A DNA stretch of 64,000 nt from Amylostereum areolatum (Eukaryota; Basidiomycota; Agaricomycetes; Russulales; Stereaceae), in the NCBI GenBank assembly GCA_012932865.1, contig SAXG01000017.1, positions 186,001-250,000 on the forward strand, given 5' to 3'. Below the pieces are notes generated by a model that saw nothing but the letters and a program-made list of their open reading frames with translations, was not told where the DNA came from and searched no databases. A program made the translations under genes and the position numbers. Position 1 is the stretch's first letter; each line of letters opens with the position of its first letter. Below are positions 44,271 through 55,249 of the stretch, piece by piece.

Positions 44271-45753
44271 CGTCCAACGACTTATCAAATGCACCGTAAG
44301 CATGTACCTGTACCTTGTACTATATACACGATTTATAAAAGTTCATAACTTGTTTTCACTCGAAGATATGTTATCCGTGTGAGCGCAACCGGCAGCCGTG
44401 GATGTGAAGAAGGGTACATTGCGGATAGAGAGATACCGGTGCGAGGACGACGAGGGCGTGAGGACCAAGAAGTCTCGGGGAGGTGTTCGGGAGAAGACCC
44501 ATTCTCAAGTCTTCACCTTCCTCGGCCTTCTCCCGGACACGAACTCATTGCCACGGGCCCGTGGGCACAATTATTTGCATTGACGCCGGGTCGAACGTTA
44601 CCGAGTGGTTCCGTCGAGGTGTCCGTAGAATCCGACACAACGATAAGTGACCATCTCAGTCCTCCATCCGGTGAGTCGAGGTGTCCTTGACTTGGTGTGA
44701 GAATTTATGAGTATCATCTAACTTTTTTATCACAGACTTCCATTGGTTTAGGATGAGTTTTCTCATGTAATGAGTCGGAGTGCATCGGCCGACACGCGGC
44801 GCGACCGTCGAATCCGCCACGTAAGTAGTCGCCGCGACTTCCCATCTGTGCATTCACATTGGCAGGGTTTTATACCACTCTGTTGTCTCATACACCCTTG
44901 TATACGACTGTCAGTTTGCTATCTCTTTCCCAGCGCATCGACGGAAATCCAAACATTCGTTCTCTGCTCCTACATTGGTGGCACGGGCTATCCTTGCCCT
45001 CCTCAAGACTCGAGGGCACATTCGTACCGGAATCGTCTATTTCGGGGCTCTCCAACTCGTCCATTTCGTGGACGACGGCATCAGGCGGGAACATGTCGCT
45101 ATTTCAAGATCTCGTCTGGTGAGCATTGTCTCTAAATGGTCGCTTAGAAGGTGAATATACTTCTTCCGTCCCAATATGCCACCGTGTCCTCGTCGCAAAC
45201 GCTGACAAAGTCTCTCATATCTACAAACACCCACCCTGCCCGTTCGAAGTCCTAGATCCTGGGAACATAGCGTCCTTGCCTTGGAAGTCACGGCATAGCA
45301 CACTTAATCTACATACATCAATCAAGGAGAGAACCCGCTTGAATTCGAGCCAAGACGAACCAGACGTATGAAGGTTCGTGACGTAGATCCCGCTGCGTAG
45401 TCACTCAAACTTCGTGTGGCCACTTTGAAGGGGGTGGACGTCTATGAGCACGAAGTCAATCGGCCATGGACCCCCTCGTGTCAGCCTGTACCCTGGACAT
45501 GGACATCCTGCTTCCGGCGATGGAAGGTGTTCTTTCTTTACTCCACCGCACCTTTCAGGGCAACGGAAGGGCACAATTCCAGCGCAAGGGATCGGTCACA
45601 CAAGAGATCGGATGACATCCAGCCGAAATCGTTGCGGGGTCTGCATGGCTTGAGGTATAAAGTCTCATCTCACATTGACCTGTTTCCCCTAGGTTGAGGA
45701 GACCCTCACCCTTCTATCTGCTACCAGCCCAGACTCGTGGCCGACCTTTCGAC
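44271..45753. other. Region between the two transporter copies, no convincing gene
   Basis: About 1.5 kb. A few frames look mildly protein-like, e.g. around 44398-44580 and 44859-45120 on the + strand, but none shows a domain, and no consistent splicing links them. The stretch before 45754 carries no clear TATA box. No trace of a third transporter copy was seen. Confidence 0.45.
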
Positions 45754-48078
45754 ATGTCTAGCCCCGCCTCTGAGAAGACCCTGGATCTCGACCCCGACGT
45801 CCGTATCGACACCCTCAAGTCATCAGACGCGAGCTTGGTGCCCGTGGGCGACGAGTTACCTGTTGTTCTCTCTGATGATGCCTTCCCCCATAAAACGGAC
45901 GAGGAGCGTCGGCTCGTGCGCAAACTAGACAAGCGTATTCTGCCTCTGGTTTGTCTCATGTATCTCTGCGCATGTAGGATCATCATCGTTACCCACGGGG
46001 AGATAACTTACACATCTCTTCAGTCCTGGATAGAAGTAACTTGGGCAACGCGCGCCTTCAAGGTCTCCCCGAGGACGCTCTGGGTGGCGACGCAGACGGA
46101 AAGAAGTTCGATTGGGTCGTCTCTGTGTTCTTTTTCTCCTACGTAGGTGACCGACCTTCACTACCATGCACGACCTTTGACAAGCGTCCTTCCAGATCAT
46201 GTTCCAGGTTCCTGCCACTCTGGTCGCCAAGCTGTTTCCACCTTGTTACTGGTTAGGAGGGGCAGCTATTGGCTGGGGACTCTGCTCTACGCTTATGGTA
46301 AGCTATAACTCTCCACAATGCGTGCATCGGTTCTGATTTCGGGTTGGAATAGGCAATAGGCTTTAATTTTGCAGGACTGGTAACGACACGCGTTGCTCTC
46401 GGGGTTTTTGAAGCGTGTTTTGGCCCGGGAATCCCTCTGTACTTTTGTGAGTCTACCGATACCGCTCCCAACACATTGTGAGGTTAACGCCCGTATCACT
46501 AAAGCCCTGTTCTACACCAAGTCGGAGATAGGCCTGCGTCTGGCCTACTGGTTCAGCTTTGCAGCTGTCGCTGGCGCGTTCGGTGGCCTTATTGCATTTG
46601 GCGTGCAGCAGATCCACTCGGCGGTCGCCAACTGGCGTTTGTTATTCATCATCGAAGTGCGATTAATTTTTCCATGGTCACGCATGATTGCTACTGACCG
46701 ACAGTCATTTTTCCCAAGGGAATACCAACAGTGCTGCTCGGCGTTGTGACCGTTTGGCTCCTGCCCAACAGACCAGAGACGACACGCTTTTTGAACGATT
46801 CTGAGCGCGAACTTGCGTTGGAACGCGCGAATCGCGGCACTAGTGGTGACATCGGATACTCCCTCAATCGCAGTCAGTGTATCTTTGTCGTGGAATCGAG
46901 GTGCGCATCCAACTCATCTTCATCCATTCTAGCCCATATCGTGGGCGCGTTCAAGGACTGGCGGGTACGTCCCTGCCCTTGCATGGGAATTCTTGACCAG
47001 AACTCATATCGCCTAAGTACAGATATACTTAGGCGGGATTATTTATTTCGGGGCCAACGCCGCCCTGGCTTCAATATCCGCATTTTTGCCTACAATCATC
47101 GAAACGTTTGGATTCAGTGAGCCTTCTGACTTCTAGCCTGGCAGCGGCGTATTGAGCATTCCAACAGCAAACGCCAGGGCACAGCTTCTCACCGTCCCAC
47201 CTTACGCCGTTTGTGCTGTTGTTCTCACGTTGTTGTCTTGGGTCTCGGACCGCCTGCAAACGCGAGGACCGTTTGTCGCAATCAGCGGTGTCGTCGGTGG
47301 GGTCGGCTTCCTGTAAGCGTTTACTTTGGTCGCGTCTGTGGGGTTTTTGACCATTTTAATCCCTACAGATTGCTACTTGTCGTGCCTGACGATGTTCACG
47401 TCCGCTTCTTCGCCACATTCTGCATAGTCACCGGCACGTATACCACTATCGGCCTCGTCATAGCATGGTGTCAGTAGGAGTCCTCGCGCTATTTTTTTGA
47501 TTTTCATGCTCATCCCCCTTCTGCGTACAATAGTCTCGCACAATCTTGGCTCTGAGACGAAACGCGCAACAGGCACTCCTCTTTATATGGCCATTGGACA
47601 GGGTGGTAGCGTGCTTGGATCACACTTGTTCCCTCAGACGCAAGCTCCGATGTATACGTGAGTTTTCTCTTTTCGCGATGCGTTGGTCGATCCTTACGTT
47701 TCTGCTGTAGGATCGGATTCTCAGGTCAGAGGAACTACTCCTACTGACGAAATTCACCCCTCAAACGTTTCCTACATGGCAGTTCTCTGCGCGCTTGAAT
47801 TTCTGGGCGCTGTGTGTGCTATCATCTTATCGGTAAGTCTTTCCGATCACCAGGGCTTATGCATATGTTCCATCTCAGTCAATATTTGCCTCACCATGTA
47901 CAGGCGTCCTACACCTTTGAAAACGCCCGTCGCAATCGCGTGTACGGAAGGCCAAATCCAGAAACGAAGGTTGATACCTCGATATTGGCCGACAAGGTAC
48001 TTGAGCGTTTTGAATTGCTTGCGCGCACACGTGGGTGCTGACTTGCAGTAGGCTCCTTGTTTTCGTTACGCTCCTTGA
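45754..48078 (+). CDS. MFS transporter, Dal5/allantoate permease (ACS) family, copy 2
   Basis: A tandem paralogue of the gene at 41948 with the same intron layout. The start at 45754 gives MSSPASEKTLDLDPDVRIDT. Then come RLVRKLDKRILPLVCLMYLC, YLDRSNLGNARLQGLPEDAL and VPATLVAKLFPPCYWLGGAA. Then LGVFEACFGPGIPLYF, SEIGLRLAYWFSFAAVAGAF, LPNRPETTRFLNDSERELAL, IYLGGIIYFGANAALASISA, AQLLTVPPYAVCAVVLTLLS and ETKRATGTPLYMAIGQGGSV. The end is TFENARRNRVYGRPNPETKV, then DKAPCFRYAP with a stop at 48076. A 53-bp intron with donor GTCAGA near 47724 joins IGFS to VLCALEFLGAVCAI. The two copies are most alike in the membrane core and differ in the N-terminal cytosolic tail. Confidence 0.87.
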
Positions 48079-50150
48079 AGTGGGTGTCCTTGATAGACGG
48101 AAATCTTCTTATAAATGCAATTGTATGTACCAACAATCTCATTGACTTCCTGTTGACTTTTTGTCATGATATGCTGTGTGGACGACGGAGTCGTTGTGAC
48201 AAAACGAGTCGTGTGACCCCGCATCGTGACCGTTTCGAACTCGCAACCCAGACCAATATTGCATCTTCACCGACAACCACGAAGTCCTCACCGGATTCAC
48301 CCTTCGTATGGGATATCCTTGCAGTTACAAAGCGGTTTGGACTGGCAGAGATTACGTTCGGTCCAAGGCCCGGGCCAACCTGGCCAATGCACAGCAGCAA
48401 GTTCCTGGTAGTACGCCACACATGTTTTTCAGTTCCCCCGGGCTCGAGGCGCCACGATCATGACCTCCAATAATCCAGCCTATCCTCTCCGGTGACATCG
48501 AGCCTACTCCGGCCTGGAAGGATTCTCGCCACCCATTGCTCGAAAATACCTCGAACACAACCGGAGGAAACTCGGCAACCCGTCACCGGATCGCTGAAGG
48601 AGTTCCTGGAATGTCAATGGGGTGTTGTTGTACTGAGAATTATCCCATCCTCTAGTTCTCAAACGCAGGCGAAGGAACCCCCTCTAAGGTTGGAGTCCGG
48701 ACCCAGGCGCCTTCATGTACCTTCCAGGCAAGGACAGGTGTGCTAGGGCGTACTGTGTGGGCGACATCGATGTGATGCCCTCGTTTGTATAGTGCAGCCT
48801 CACGTTCGTGGATTCTCTGTAGTAGCTCTCACCTGTACTCACGCAGATGACTGGATCTGATGTCTACAAGCTTTTAAAGTTGGCCGACCAGAACGGACAC
48901 CGTCCCCTAGCTCCCGAACCGTCGCTCCGCCAGGTCAAGAAGATCATCTCGTGGCCCGCTCACTCGCACCGTGTTCGTCCTCTTCCACGCCTTCTTGCGA
49001 AATTTTTAGCTTACCAAGGAGAGCAGATTGCGGATGCATGTAAGAAGTCGGCACGAATTGGGGTGTCCGCGCAGAGAAGTCATTGATGGCGGGGTTCAAG
49101 GTGCTGGTGGTCGCCTTCTGGCTGAACACACCCGCGGACTGCCACGATTTCCCGCAAGGTCGCCGCCAATATGATGCCTCGCACCAGGGCTGCGAAGACG
49201 CATACTGACACACGGTTGTAACTTGTAATCTTACAACCTACGGTGTCAGCGGGGTGGGTAAATATCCTATCGCTCTCGCTTCGGTGCCCACGTTCGAGCG
49301 TGTCAACCAGAACTGTTTGAAGTTTTCTCCAGCAGTCACCGGTCACCGGTCGATCGACCTACGTGGCGTAGGGCGACGAAGACCAACCTGGCTTCTCCAT
49401 GTACAGTACCGGCCTGTACCGGCGCAGGGCAACCTAGAGCCAGGATGTCGGAGTTGACAGTCGGACAATCTCGACGTAGTTCACCGCGTTACCGCCTCGT
49501 GTGCGTAGCCCTTCGATTCAAAATTCAATATTCATCCTTTGCTGTGATTGAATCATTTTGAATGTGCTCACCTGGCACACGCGCTTGCAGCGTGTACTGT
49601 CGTCTCGAAAGGATCCACCCACGGCCCGTGTCTTGACGCGCTCGTGGCCTCATTGTATGCGGCTTCCGGAACATGTTGCGTGACGTCCGGGCTACCAGGG
49701 ACTATGATATGATACCTCAGGGTTGCGGGCGGAAGAATGTAAGTACATTGAAGTTCGCACCTGTTCGCGCGTATGATCGTGACATCACCGCCGTTCCCCG
49801 CGTTCGTCTCTCCAGCACCGCCGGTCGAACGTGACCAGGTCTCCGGACCTGCCGCCTGCAGGTCCGACGGGCTCCCGACTCGCTCCCGACTTCCAACGGA
49901 CTCAGTTCGTCTGTCCGCATATTGATGGAAATGTAGGATCCCAATGCTAGAATACAAAGACGTGCACTATATCGTACCTATTCTATGCAACTAATACTGA
50001 TATAGTGTACTGCGAATCACGAAACGACTACTATACAACATGAGTGTCCGAACTGAGTTTGAAAACGAACATATGGAGCCAGCATGGGATAGCGAAAAGA
50101 TGACCAACGTATGTGGACGAACCCCGACGACGCCAGCGAAGATTTTCAGG
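48079..50150. other. Region of about 2 kb with decayed coding-like segments
   Basis: On the + strand, 48240-48420 reads RTRNPDQYCIFTDNHEVLTG then FTLRMGYPCSYKAVWTGRDY. A segment near 48480-48590 reads ILSGDIEPTPAWKDSRHPLL. Near 48850 a frame reads MTGSDVYKLLKLADQNGHRP. Each is protein-like, but stops and frame changes lie between them. On the minus strand, 49560-49950 holds a frame with GGAGETNAGNGGDVTIIRA. None could be assembled into a gene or assigned to a family. The whole looks like degenerate gene or transposon remains. A small palindromic cluster around ACCGGTCACCGGTCGATCGA lies at 49336-49360. Confidence 0.4.
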
Positions 50151-50821
50151 TCAATTCTCCCGCTCTCTCGCACGCGCAACGAACATCAACCCCAGGCATA
50201 TGCCTACCACAACCGCGCTCGCGCCGAGGAAGGCAGATATCCCGCCGAGCCTCATCCCTACCGCGCGCGCCAGGTCCGCCATGCCGGCGACATACAACCC
50301 GGCAGCAATCCACGCGCCCAAGCGCACCGCTCGCGCGCCCCGGTCCATCTGCAGATGATGAATCCCGCTCGGGGCGCGCGCACGCGTCCGGAGCGCCGCG
50401 CCCGCGGCTACGCACATCAGACCAATGACGATGCTCGCCGTCCATAACATGTTGGCGTAGTGGTCAGGGCCTCCGGGCGGCGGTGGCGGAAGGAAGAGGT
50501 GGGCGGCGGTGAGCCCGGAAAGGGGCGACGTTTGGTTGTGCGCGGCGTATTGGGCCTCGATCTGGGCGAAGAGGGAGGATGCCTGGGCGGCCAAGGCGGA
50601 GTTGGCATTGGCGGTCGCGGTTGTGCTGAGCGACCGCAGCAGGAGTGGTGCGAGGATGATGCAAAGACATCCCGACTGTGAGATGGAACGGCGAGATCAG
50701 AGAGGGGCGCTGTGGCGAGGAAATGAGGAGGACGCACGTAGAGGATCAGTTTGCGGATCTCGTTGCTCAGCCGTCGGACTTCCTGCTCCCCAAATGCCCG
50801 CATCGCGTCCGTCTCGAACAT
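50151..50821 (-). CDS. Four-helix membrane protein, unknown function
   Basis: The start at 50821 gives MFETDAMRAFGEQEVRRLSN, then EIRKLILY. An intron of about 63 bp follows (GTGCGT donor near 50739, CACAG acceptor). The next exon reads SGCLCIILAPLLLRSLSTTA, TANANSALAAQASSLFAQIE, AQYAAHNQTSPLSGLTAAHL and a Pro stretch (LFLPPPPPGGPDHYANMLWT). Membrane helices lie at LILYSGCLCIILAPLLL, MLWTASIVIGLMCVAAGAAL, LGAWIAAGLYVAGMADLARA and ISAFLGASAVVVGICLGLMF. The C-terminus is VARAREREN at 50151. The region is very GC-rich compared with its neighbours. No family recognised. The N-terminal exon could begin further upstream. Confidence 0.6.
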
Positions 50822-51438
50822 TCGATTTCTCGGTCTCCATACGCCCAACGAGTCACATTGTGGACTCTCCTCAACATAATCTGCCCGACGACCATGATGC
50901 CGATATCAGCCCCCGTTTTCTACACTATGCGGAAGACACGCACCTCTGACCATCTTCAAGCTTCCGTCGGGATATCGCACCCCAGAGTTCTTCGCGGATC
51001 CCTTCTTGCGAGTGTCCTCATCCCCGTTTGTCCTGCTGTGGAGTCCTATCGACGCGCGGTAGGGTCAACGGCGAAGTCCACTCGAATGCCGCAAATGAAC
51101 CCAGTCCTTACCTGCGTGTCTTGAGTCACGTCGTCCATGGCTCTTCGAGCCTTGCATTTATATTTCGTCGATTTGCGCCGGCGTATATGAAGGTGGTGGA
51201 CGCATGCGAACAAGGGGAGGAAGACCGCCCCGACGAGAGAATGGAGCCAGTGTGGAACGTGGAACCGCCGCCCGATGATGCGGTCCCGGAAATTGCCGTT
51301 GCTCGGCTCAGCAACTTGAGCACCAGCCTCACGTGATCGATATGCGTCGCATCTCCGAGTCGCAACGGTACATACTTACTGAGCCGCATCCACCGTTTAC
51401 TTATGCTCAGGGAACCGGGGCAGGTGGAATAGGTATGG
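50822..51438. other. Intergenic region, no gene seen
   Basis: About 600 bp between the membrane protein and the zinc-finger gene, with only short frames. Confidence 0.45.
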
Positions 51439-53113
51439 TCATTTCAAGTCGTGAGTGGGCATAAACAGGGTAAGTACAGCGCATCTAGTGGGACAACACG
51501 GGTGCTCGAATACAGCGCCTGGCGACTTACATACTACAACGACAAATATACAACCGGAACGAGAGACGTGTGAGTAGGGATATAAACAAAATGTTGCGTG
51601 CAGTCTTGATAGCAATTGCGATGAGAAAAACCGATGATATGCGATATGCGATAGGGTGTGAGCGACGTCCTTTTGCACTGATGGGAGAGATGACTGTGGA
51701 TGCAAAGAGTTCGAGGGAAGATATCCTATTAGAAAGTCCTGTGCCGAAGGGGGTCGGGGCCGAGAGCTACGCTGATGCTCGGCGCAGATGTGACGAGGCG
51801 AGGGGCAGCGGTGCGTGTGTGGATCGGGCTCTAAAAATCGAGCAAGGTCGGTCAATGGACAGCGGAACGGAGCACGAAGAGGATGAAGTACCATGGTCGA
51901 AGGATACGACTGGGCCAGGGTATGCGACGGCGCCTGGGCTTTGCCGCGCGACACATTTCCAGGATCCCAGAGCGCCTCGGACGGCGTCCTCTTCTGAAGA
52001 GTGGGTTCTGCCTTGGCGCTGGCGGGGCACTTCTTCTCCTTGTCTTTGTTATCGCCCACCCAACGAATGCGGACCTTGCGATCGTCGAAATGGGTGTGTG
52101 CAATCTCCTCGGCGACGACCGGAGTATCGAAGTCGACGGTGCCGGTAGCGGCAGCGGGTCGCGGAGGGGGAGGAAAGATGCCGTGAGTGCGAAGGTGACG
52201 CTTTGCGTTCGAACGGACGGTAAACGACTTGGCGCAATTGGCGACGGGACACGTAAACGCTGAGGGACGGATCAGGGGAGCAGAAAAAGGGGAAAGGTAG
52301 AGGAGGTAGCGTACGTTTGTCACCCGAGTGCGAGTTCATATGGGTCTTGAGGCCGCTGGGTCTGGGGAACATCTTGTTACAGACGGTGCAAGCTGTCCAA
52401 GGACGCGGTCAAAAGGGAGGTCTTGAAGAATAAAGTACAAAAGGATGGGGCTCACTGTGCATTTTGACCTTCATCTTGCGGCGAGAAGGTGCATGGTCGG
52501 AGTCGCGATCGTTCTTCGCAGGGAGATCCGGGGTGTCGTCCGACGAGGGTGAGTTGCGACCGGAGGATGGACCCGAGGAGGTGGAGAGAGCAAAGCGGTA
52601 GCTGAGGCCATGGTACTCGACCTCTTCTTTGGGCTGAATGATGTCCTGCATAGAGACGGGGAAAGGGTCATCGGAGGCATCGAGAGGCTCGAGATTTGTG
52701 AGGCGAAAGGCGGTGAGGGAAGCCTTGGAGGCGGGGGGAGGGGCCGGCTGAGTGGGAGGGGACGGTGGGAGTTGTGGCGGTGCTTGAGGAGGACGAGAGT
52801 AGGCGGAGATATTCCTGGCGGCGAGGGCTTCTACGGGGGTAGGGAAGTAAGACTGCCGAGGAAAGTGGGGGAGTTGCTGAACGGGAGAGTTTGAAAGGGA
52901 GGAAGCGGAGTCGGAGTCGGTGAAGGAGGAGGAAGCGTAGGACGACCAGGAGTCGGCGAATGTGGGCGCGGGGGCGGGGACCGAGAAAGGAAGGCGAGGG
53001 TGGACAAGATCGGGGGATCTGCATGCATAGTTGACAGGAGAATTGTCGAGGGCGGGGGAATGGATCCAATGGGGAAAGGGATTTCCATAGAGAGAAAAAG
53101 GCTGAGCGTACAT
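51439..53113 (-). CDS. C2H2 zinc-finger transcription factor
   Basis: A nuclear DNA-binding regulator. The start at 53113 gives MYAQPFSLYGNPFPHWIHSP, with a TATATAAA box 63 bp upstream. The N-terminal half is disordered and Ser/Pro-rich (FTDSDSASSLSNSPVQQLPH, PPQAPPQLPPSPPTQPAPPP). A basic patch, APSRRKMKVKMH, precedes the fingers. Two C2H2 fingers follow, split by introns. Finger 1 is CTVCNKMFPRPSGLKTHMNSH (C-x2-C-x12-H-x3-H; Cys at 1 and 4). Finger 2 is CPVANCAKSFTVRSNAKRHL then RTH (C-x4-C-x12-H-x3-H). GIFPPPPRPA follows, a pattern seen after finger pairs of this fungal group. The frame then stays open for about 230 codons to 51439. That long tail looks less protein-like, and an unnoticed intron may shorten it. 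Target genes unknown. Confidence 0.78.
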
Positions 53114-53175
53114 CGTTGAAGCGGATGGACGGGGCAATTGCGGGGTGCAGAAGCAGAGTCCATCTTCATCTCTAC

Positions 53176-53183
53176 TTTATATA
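53176..53183 (-). promoter_or_regulatory. TATA box of the C2H2 regulator gene
   Basis: TATATAAA on the minus strand, 63 bp upstream of the Met at 53113. It decides the start, since the in-frame leucine codon further upstream is no better. Confidence 0.6.
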
Positions 53184-55249
53184 GCGCTCAGCCCCGAACG
53201 ACCTCGATGTCCTCGTTTGACTGAGCCCCTTGCTCGTTAGTTCGTCGTGTTCGGTCACGTGGTACCTTTGACCTTGGGATGAACTTCGCAATCTCGTCCC
53301 TGGCGGATCCTCTCGAGAATGCTTCCTGTTCGGGAACCGCGCGTTTAGTGGACGCCATATTACGTAATGTGTAACATTGGTGTACCCCGCCTCGCCTCGA
53401 CGCCTGTGACTCTGTGACTCCTCCCCCAGCTCCTCTCCTCTCCGTCTTCCCCGTCTGCGCTTTCGCGCCATTCAGTGTTCTCCGCTCGTTCGCAAGTATC
53501 CTCCCCGGCCCCCCGTCCGTTTCTGCGGCGCGGCCCCGACTCCCCACCGTCCACAACCTCCTCGGATCTTTCTCCCCTCCCTTGCACTCAACTTCCCTCA
53601 ACTCGGCCTCCGCTCTCCGCGTTCCCCCGGCCCCCTTCTCCTTGTTTTCCTCTTCTTTGCCCCACTATTTCCCTCGGTCTAGGCAGCGTTTTTTCCCTCA
53701 CCCTCTCGTTCCCACTCCCTGCCCCATCACCTTCAGAACATTCCTTTTCGTCCCTCGCCAACTCTCGTCCACCAACCTTGCCTCCCCTCCAGTGTCGACG
53801 CACTCCATCCGACCTCTCGCTTTTGCACACCGCACACCTCCTCGACTACGAATTTCATTCTAAAAGAACACCCCCTGGCCTCCCAACCTTTTCCATTTCC
53901 TCCGAAGAAGCCACCTCTCTTCTGCCTTCTCGAACATACTAAACAGACGAGGGCCGTAAACGTCATATGACATACATCCTTCGACCCCTCCTTCGACCTC
54001 CGTCTTTATTCTCGTCTTCTTTTCTTCTCCTTTATCCCCTTCCGTTATGCCCGTCCTTTGCCCTGTTCGTGGTCCCTCTCTTTTTTCTCCGCCGGCCATA
54101 GGTTTTATCGCCTCCGGTTCACACTCACACATCTCGCGTGCCGTGTCCTCCATCCTCACCTGTCCACTCGCCACCTAAGCACAGGTCCTGTCTATCCCAG
54201 CTGGCTTCCCATAGCAGAGCCGCTTCCCGTACCCGCCTTGCCCTCGGCCCATGGGCCACTTCCTCCCGCATACCGATAACGCGGGTGGCTAGCACGGTAG
54301 AACGGGAGTCAGGCCGAGTCATCCATTGGCCGTACATACTTGCTATCGATCCTACCACCCCGGTGACTGACTACATACGCTATGAATACCAGTGGAGCTT
54401 CTACCCAATCCTTACCTGCCCACCGGGAGCCAGAAGAGTCCATTGATCACAGATAGGTGCTGCATAGGTGTGCGCTACATGGCCGTATCATCGCGAGTCC
54501 CCAACTGCACGTCTGATCGATGATCGAATGTGCGCCATCGGAGTCGACAACGAGTCGGAAGGTGAACGGTGTCTGTCCCCGTCGACTAGGAGGCGATCGA
54601 GAAATGAACGGGTGCCGCAACCTCCATCTTGACGCCGGGACAGTGCCACGATCGTGTGAGCGAGGCGAGATCACCAACAGCGGTCCGACGGGAACGTCTG
54701 AAAGTTCGAGAGCGAGGGGCAGAGCAGCCTGAACACTATCGGGACGCATGTCTCGCAATTGGCAGTCGCGCGTAGAACACCGGTGCATTCGCTCGGCACA
54801 CAAACGATATCGCTGGATTGCCGCCATCTAGGTTTTCAAGTTCCCGCAAGCGTCCGCGTCATACTCGTCCATTAGTTCATCTAGGTGAAAGGGGCAACCG
54901 CCGTATCGTAACTCTATCGTCGCGCAAGCGCCACAGGTCTTCTATGTAAGCGTACACGTCTATCTATATCAACCGTATCAACCGAAAGCAACGATACGCG
55001 GGAGGGACATGAGGTTGGTATGTGAAGACGGAGGCAGGTCGAGCAGTAATGTCCTGTATGGCAGCGAAAGAGGAGAAATTGTCAGGAGAAGCTGTGGTTG
55101 AAACCTCCTCGACCGTCTCTACCACACGAATGTATAACAAACAGCTTGCAGGGCCTTCAGGGGGGAAAGGCGAAAGGTCTTCCGGTATTGAGAAAACAGA
55201 GTTCACCGATACGTCACTAGAACAAAGGCCGTCGAGCGTCAGCACCCTA
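53184..55249. other. Long non-coding interval upstream of the C2H2 gene, with a pyrimidine-rich tract
   Basis: About 2 kb. From roughly 53400 to 54200 the + strand is strongly C/T-biased (for example CTCCTCTCCTCTCCGTCTTC). The long open frames there are composition effects on both strands. It may hold a long promoter and regulatory region of the C2H2 gene, or an untranslated leader or non-coding RNA reading rightwards. No protein gene recognised. Confidence 0.45.

Noticed and set aside
44379..45371. Gene between the two transporters
   Set aside because: Frames are short, share no domain and cannot be linked by good splice sites.
53414..53942. Overlapping + strand frames of about 150 codons
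   Set aside because: They arise from C/T-rich composition: several frames on both strands are open at once and all are Ser/Pro/Leu-rich.
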